Shown here in pieces: positions 44,701-46,827 of a DNA stretch of 46,827 bases. The notes beneath the pieces are model-generated. The model ran no database searches. It saw only the letters and a list, made by a program, of their open reading frames with translations, and had not been told where the DNA came from. The position numbers and the translations under genes are program-made. The stretch is from Saccoglossus kowalevskii (taxonomy: Eukaryota; Hemichordata; Enteropneusta; Harrimaniidae): positions 94,135 through 140,961 of the forward strand of contig NW_003132366.1 of NCBI RefSeq assembly GCF_000003605.2, read 5' to 3'. Position 1 is the first letter of the stretch. Each line of letters opens with the position of its first letter.

Positions 44701-46827
44701 GACGTTGGATAGACTGACGCACGGACAGACGGACACACGGACGGTCGGACGGATGGACGGACGGACAGACTCAGGAACTCACGGACGGTCGGGGACATGT
44801 ATCCTAACATGTATGATCTATGTACTAAATTTGAATGAAAACTGACAAAGCATGTCCAAAATACGACATTTTCAAAAAACAAGATGGCTGCCAGTCGACC
44901 ATCTTTGATCCAATTGTGAAATAAATCATCATGGACATGTATCCTAACATGTATAATCTATGTACCAAGTTTGAATGAAAACTGACAAAGCATGTCCAAA
45001 ATACAACATTTTCAAAAAACAAGATGGCTGCCAGTCGGCCATTTTGAATCGAATCGCTAAACCACTGCATGTGCATATGTCCCACATAAAGTACTAGGCA
45101 CATGCAAAGAATGAACGGAATCGGTCCAAGGGATTCTGAGATAGGACTCCGGACGGACGGACGCACGGACGGACGGACGGAGACCAAATTATATGTCCCC
45201 GTTTTCGGACTTCGTCTGAACGGGGACTAATAATTGAAGCAGTATACAAGCACGCAGTACTTTGGACACATTATGTCCTCGATTAAATTAACAGACTATC
45301 GATTATGATGACGATGATTATAACCATGATTTAATAATAAAAATTAATCTGAAACTTCATTACAGTTGTCTTTATTACATAAATGTGATGTATATGTGAA
45401 TTGTCATGCCCTAGACCCTGCATGGTTAGCATAACAATAGATATGGTAATTAAAACTTAAATTTGCATACTCTTTATCATGCTAATTCTATTATGTAAAT
45501 TATCTGAACTGTTAAAAATAATCCTGGGGAGAACACTGATCATGCAACTAACATTGATTGAGCTCAAGCACAGATAAGGCTTATCATATAGCTTATCCTT
45601 CACCACCAGTTCCCTCTTTTCATCACAAATTCACAAAACAGTTCCGTTTATAGTCTGAACTTTCATTCAGAAGATTGGAACAAAAAAACAAAAATTTACC
45701 TCAATTTTATCTGTTGGCTCCAAAATTAGGGTTCATTTCCAGAAATATTGAATAATATAAAAAAAAATGCAAATTTGGCAGAGAAAGTGTGGTATTGAAA
45801 AGGCTAAACTAAACCTTTGAATATGCGCATGATAATAAAAAGAGACAACTCATGAACTGTTTTTAGCAGTAATGACTTTAAAACAGATTTCTCAAAATTC
45901 ATGTAGAGGGCGCTGTTTAATACTCACCTGTATAAGGTTATGTTCTGGCTGTTGTGATGACTGGAAATGGTCCTTGAGTAGTTGTTGTGAGAATGTGGCA
46001 TGCATCTGGTATCCTTCCCCCTCTCTGATTGAATCACCGCTAATCTGATATAAATCTGATTGGAAGAGATAAATTCTGCATTAGTTTAAATGTTTTAGGT
46101 TCTAGTTGCTAGGTTTCTCGCATGTTGCTACCAAATATTGCCATTAAGTAGTTTATACAGATATTTTAATAACCAGTTTTACTGGCAAGAATAATATTTT
46201 ATTCTTGCATATTAATGATGCCATCTTTGTATCCTTAGTACATGCCTATACACTCCCTTCGGAAAGGCAACTGAGAACATGTGTTACACTTAACCCCCCC
46301 ACAATCTGATTGCAGAATTGATGCTGGCACACACTGAGTGACATATTAACCAGTTATATCTACGACGTTACAAAAATATAATATGTAAGTGAAATCAGGT
46401 TTAATCCCAGGGAACGTGACTTGTTCGTCTTTTGTCTCCCAATAAAATAAAGTTAAATAAATATTTTTGTTGCATATAATCAGATTACAGTAGGAAATTT
46501 CATTTTGCAGTTTTCAAAAGGAGCTTCACAAATTACAGCTAATGGGTAACCATCAAAAAGATGCAGAGAAGCAGAAAAATGTGCTTGTTTTATACTATAT
46601 AGCATTTTTGGTAGGTTTTGAGCGAAGCATGAATGGGCGTTCTCAAACTCCAGGTACTAATAAGACAAGAACATATCCCATTTTAGTGCCAAATATAAAT
46701 GCAATGAAATATTATGTGGTTATGGCAGAAAATGCAATAATTGCCACTCAACATGTTTGAATTACCACCTTGCTGACATTGCAAGTTATCTCTTTTTTAC
46801 CTGCTTACCTTTAAGTAGTGCTGATGT
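41788..46827 (-). CDS. MAU2: MAU2, cohesin-loading factor subunit (C-terminal three exons, partial)
   Basis: MAU2 (Scc4) is the TPR-type partner of NIPBL (Scc2); together they load cohesin onto chromatin. Exons on the minus strand: 46809-46827 (cut by the window edge), 45928-46055 and 41788-41850, all GT-AG and in phase. They encode the last 70 residues: TSALLKDLYQISGD at the cut, then MHATFSQQLLKDHFQ, PEHNLIQWTEGPCPVQ and the terminal STSLL. The FSQQLL..DH, PEHNLI.WT.GP.PVQ and final TSL..LL pattern is what I recall of the MAU2 C terminus. The last intron is 4 kb and full of repeats. The gene lies upstream of GATAD2 on the same strand. The bulk of the protein lies beyond the right edge. Confidence 0.85.
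41880..42190. repeat. Short pearl/HINE-like repeat copy
   Basis: Contains 'aaaatggccaccattcggccat', then 'ggtccggacacacgcatgcac..acgcatggacgcac' and a terminal hairpin AGTCTCCA/TGGGACT (42133-42140, 42161-42167). It has the same order of parts as 44150-45231. It lies in the MAU2 last intron, 30 bases from the terminal exon. Confidence 0.6.
43855..43985. repeat. Inverted partner of the repeat at 23866-24008
   Basis: Shares 'gaatttgtcaaggaaacaa', 'gttattttacatgttcac' and 'gtacttgtcagc' in opposite orientation with the copy in GATAD2 intron 3. Both end in 'cagtgaa(c/t)'-type sequence. Confidence 0.6.
44150..45231. mobile_element. Pearl/HINE-like tandem-repeat element with (ACGG)n and a terminal hairpin
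   Basis: Tandem units carry 'aacaagatggctgccagtcgg', 'aatgaaaactgacaaagcatgtcc' and 'tgtatcctaacatgtat'. A block of core plus microsatellite is duplicated with a spacing of about 448 bp (44521 versus 44969). (ACGG)n-type tracts lie at about 44705-44800 and 45150-45181. The right end is a hairpin GTCCCCGTT/AACGGGGAC (45195-45227) running straight into CTAAT. The same plan (tandem core, ACGG microsatellite, terminal hairpin, CTRR-T end) is known from Helentron-associated elements of bivalves. Assignment to that class is inference. Confidence 0.65.
45232..45927. other. Left part of the MAU2 penultimate-exon flank (intron)
   Basis: AT-rich intron sequence without a recognised repeat, except for a motif TAGAGGGCGCTG at 45904-45915. 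Confidence 0.5.

Noticed and set aside
44613-45187. Minus-strand ORFs with Ser-Val-Arg-Pro repeats
   Set aside because: The repeated peptide is just the translated (ACGG)n microsatellite of the pearl-like element.
46542-46760. 72-codon plus-strand ORF
   Set aside because: It lies antisense within a MAU2 intron and has no recognised domain.
1-46827. A bacterial-type defence, CRISPR or biosynthetic system
   Set aside because: No such genes or spaced repeats exist here; regularly spaced repeats are eukaryotic tandem arrays of 93-300 bp units.

Overview
The window is nuclear DNA from an invertebrate animal, probably marine. Genes are split by GT-AG introns, the DNA is AT-rich, and short non-autonomous transposons and foldback repeats are dense. 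The proteins have clear vertebrate counterparts, but the repeats are of a kind I associate with molluscs, hemichordates and amphioxus. I cannot fix the phylum. No rRNA, tRNA, CRISPR array or bacterial-style operon was seen.

Layout. Bases 1-4576 hold repeats and the presumed promoter region of the first gene. Bases 4595-17353 (+) carry a complete FAN1 gene, the Fanconi-associated DNA-repair nuclease: 14 coding exons and 983 residues, with every splice phase checked. A 2.9-kb intergenic stretch follows. Bases 20270-31030 (-) carry a complete GATAD2 (p66) gene, a NuRD chromatin-remodelling subunit: 5 coding exons and 863 residues, convergent with FAN1. A 331-base assembly gap (23047-23377) lies in its third coding intron. 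Around 32.3-32.7 kb is a candidate divergent promoter with an unidentified plus-strand first exon. Bases 33.8-41.8 kb hold no convincing coding exon. Bases 41788-46827 (-) carry the last three coding exons of MAU2, the cohesin-loader subunit, which continues past the right edge.

MAU2 and GATAD2 lie in tandem on one strand in the same order as human MAU2-GATAD2A, so this looks like an old conserved gene pair. FAN1 (interstrand-crosslink and repeat-expansion repair), GATAD2 (repression, deacetylation) and MAU2 (cohesin loading) are nuclear proteins, but nothing here suggests they form one pathway.

The repeats are the most structured part. They include three families of TTAA-flanked elements, TA-flanked palindromic MITEs of about 190-200 bp, a 1965-bp element with 22-bp inverted termini and a 9-bp target duplication enclosing a nine-unit tandem array, and a family of tandem-repeat elements that end in a (ACGG)n tract and a terminal hairpin. 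I found no convincing new multi-gene system. The best leads are the element structures, the conserved synteny, the conserved SPYF motif in FAN1 and the unidentified divergent exon.
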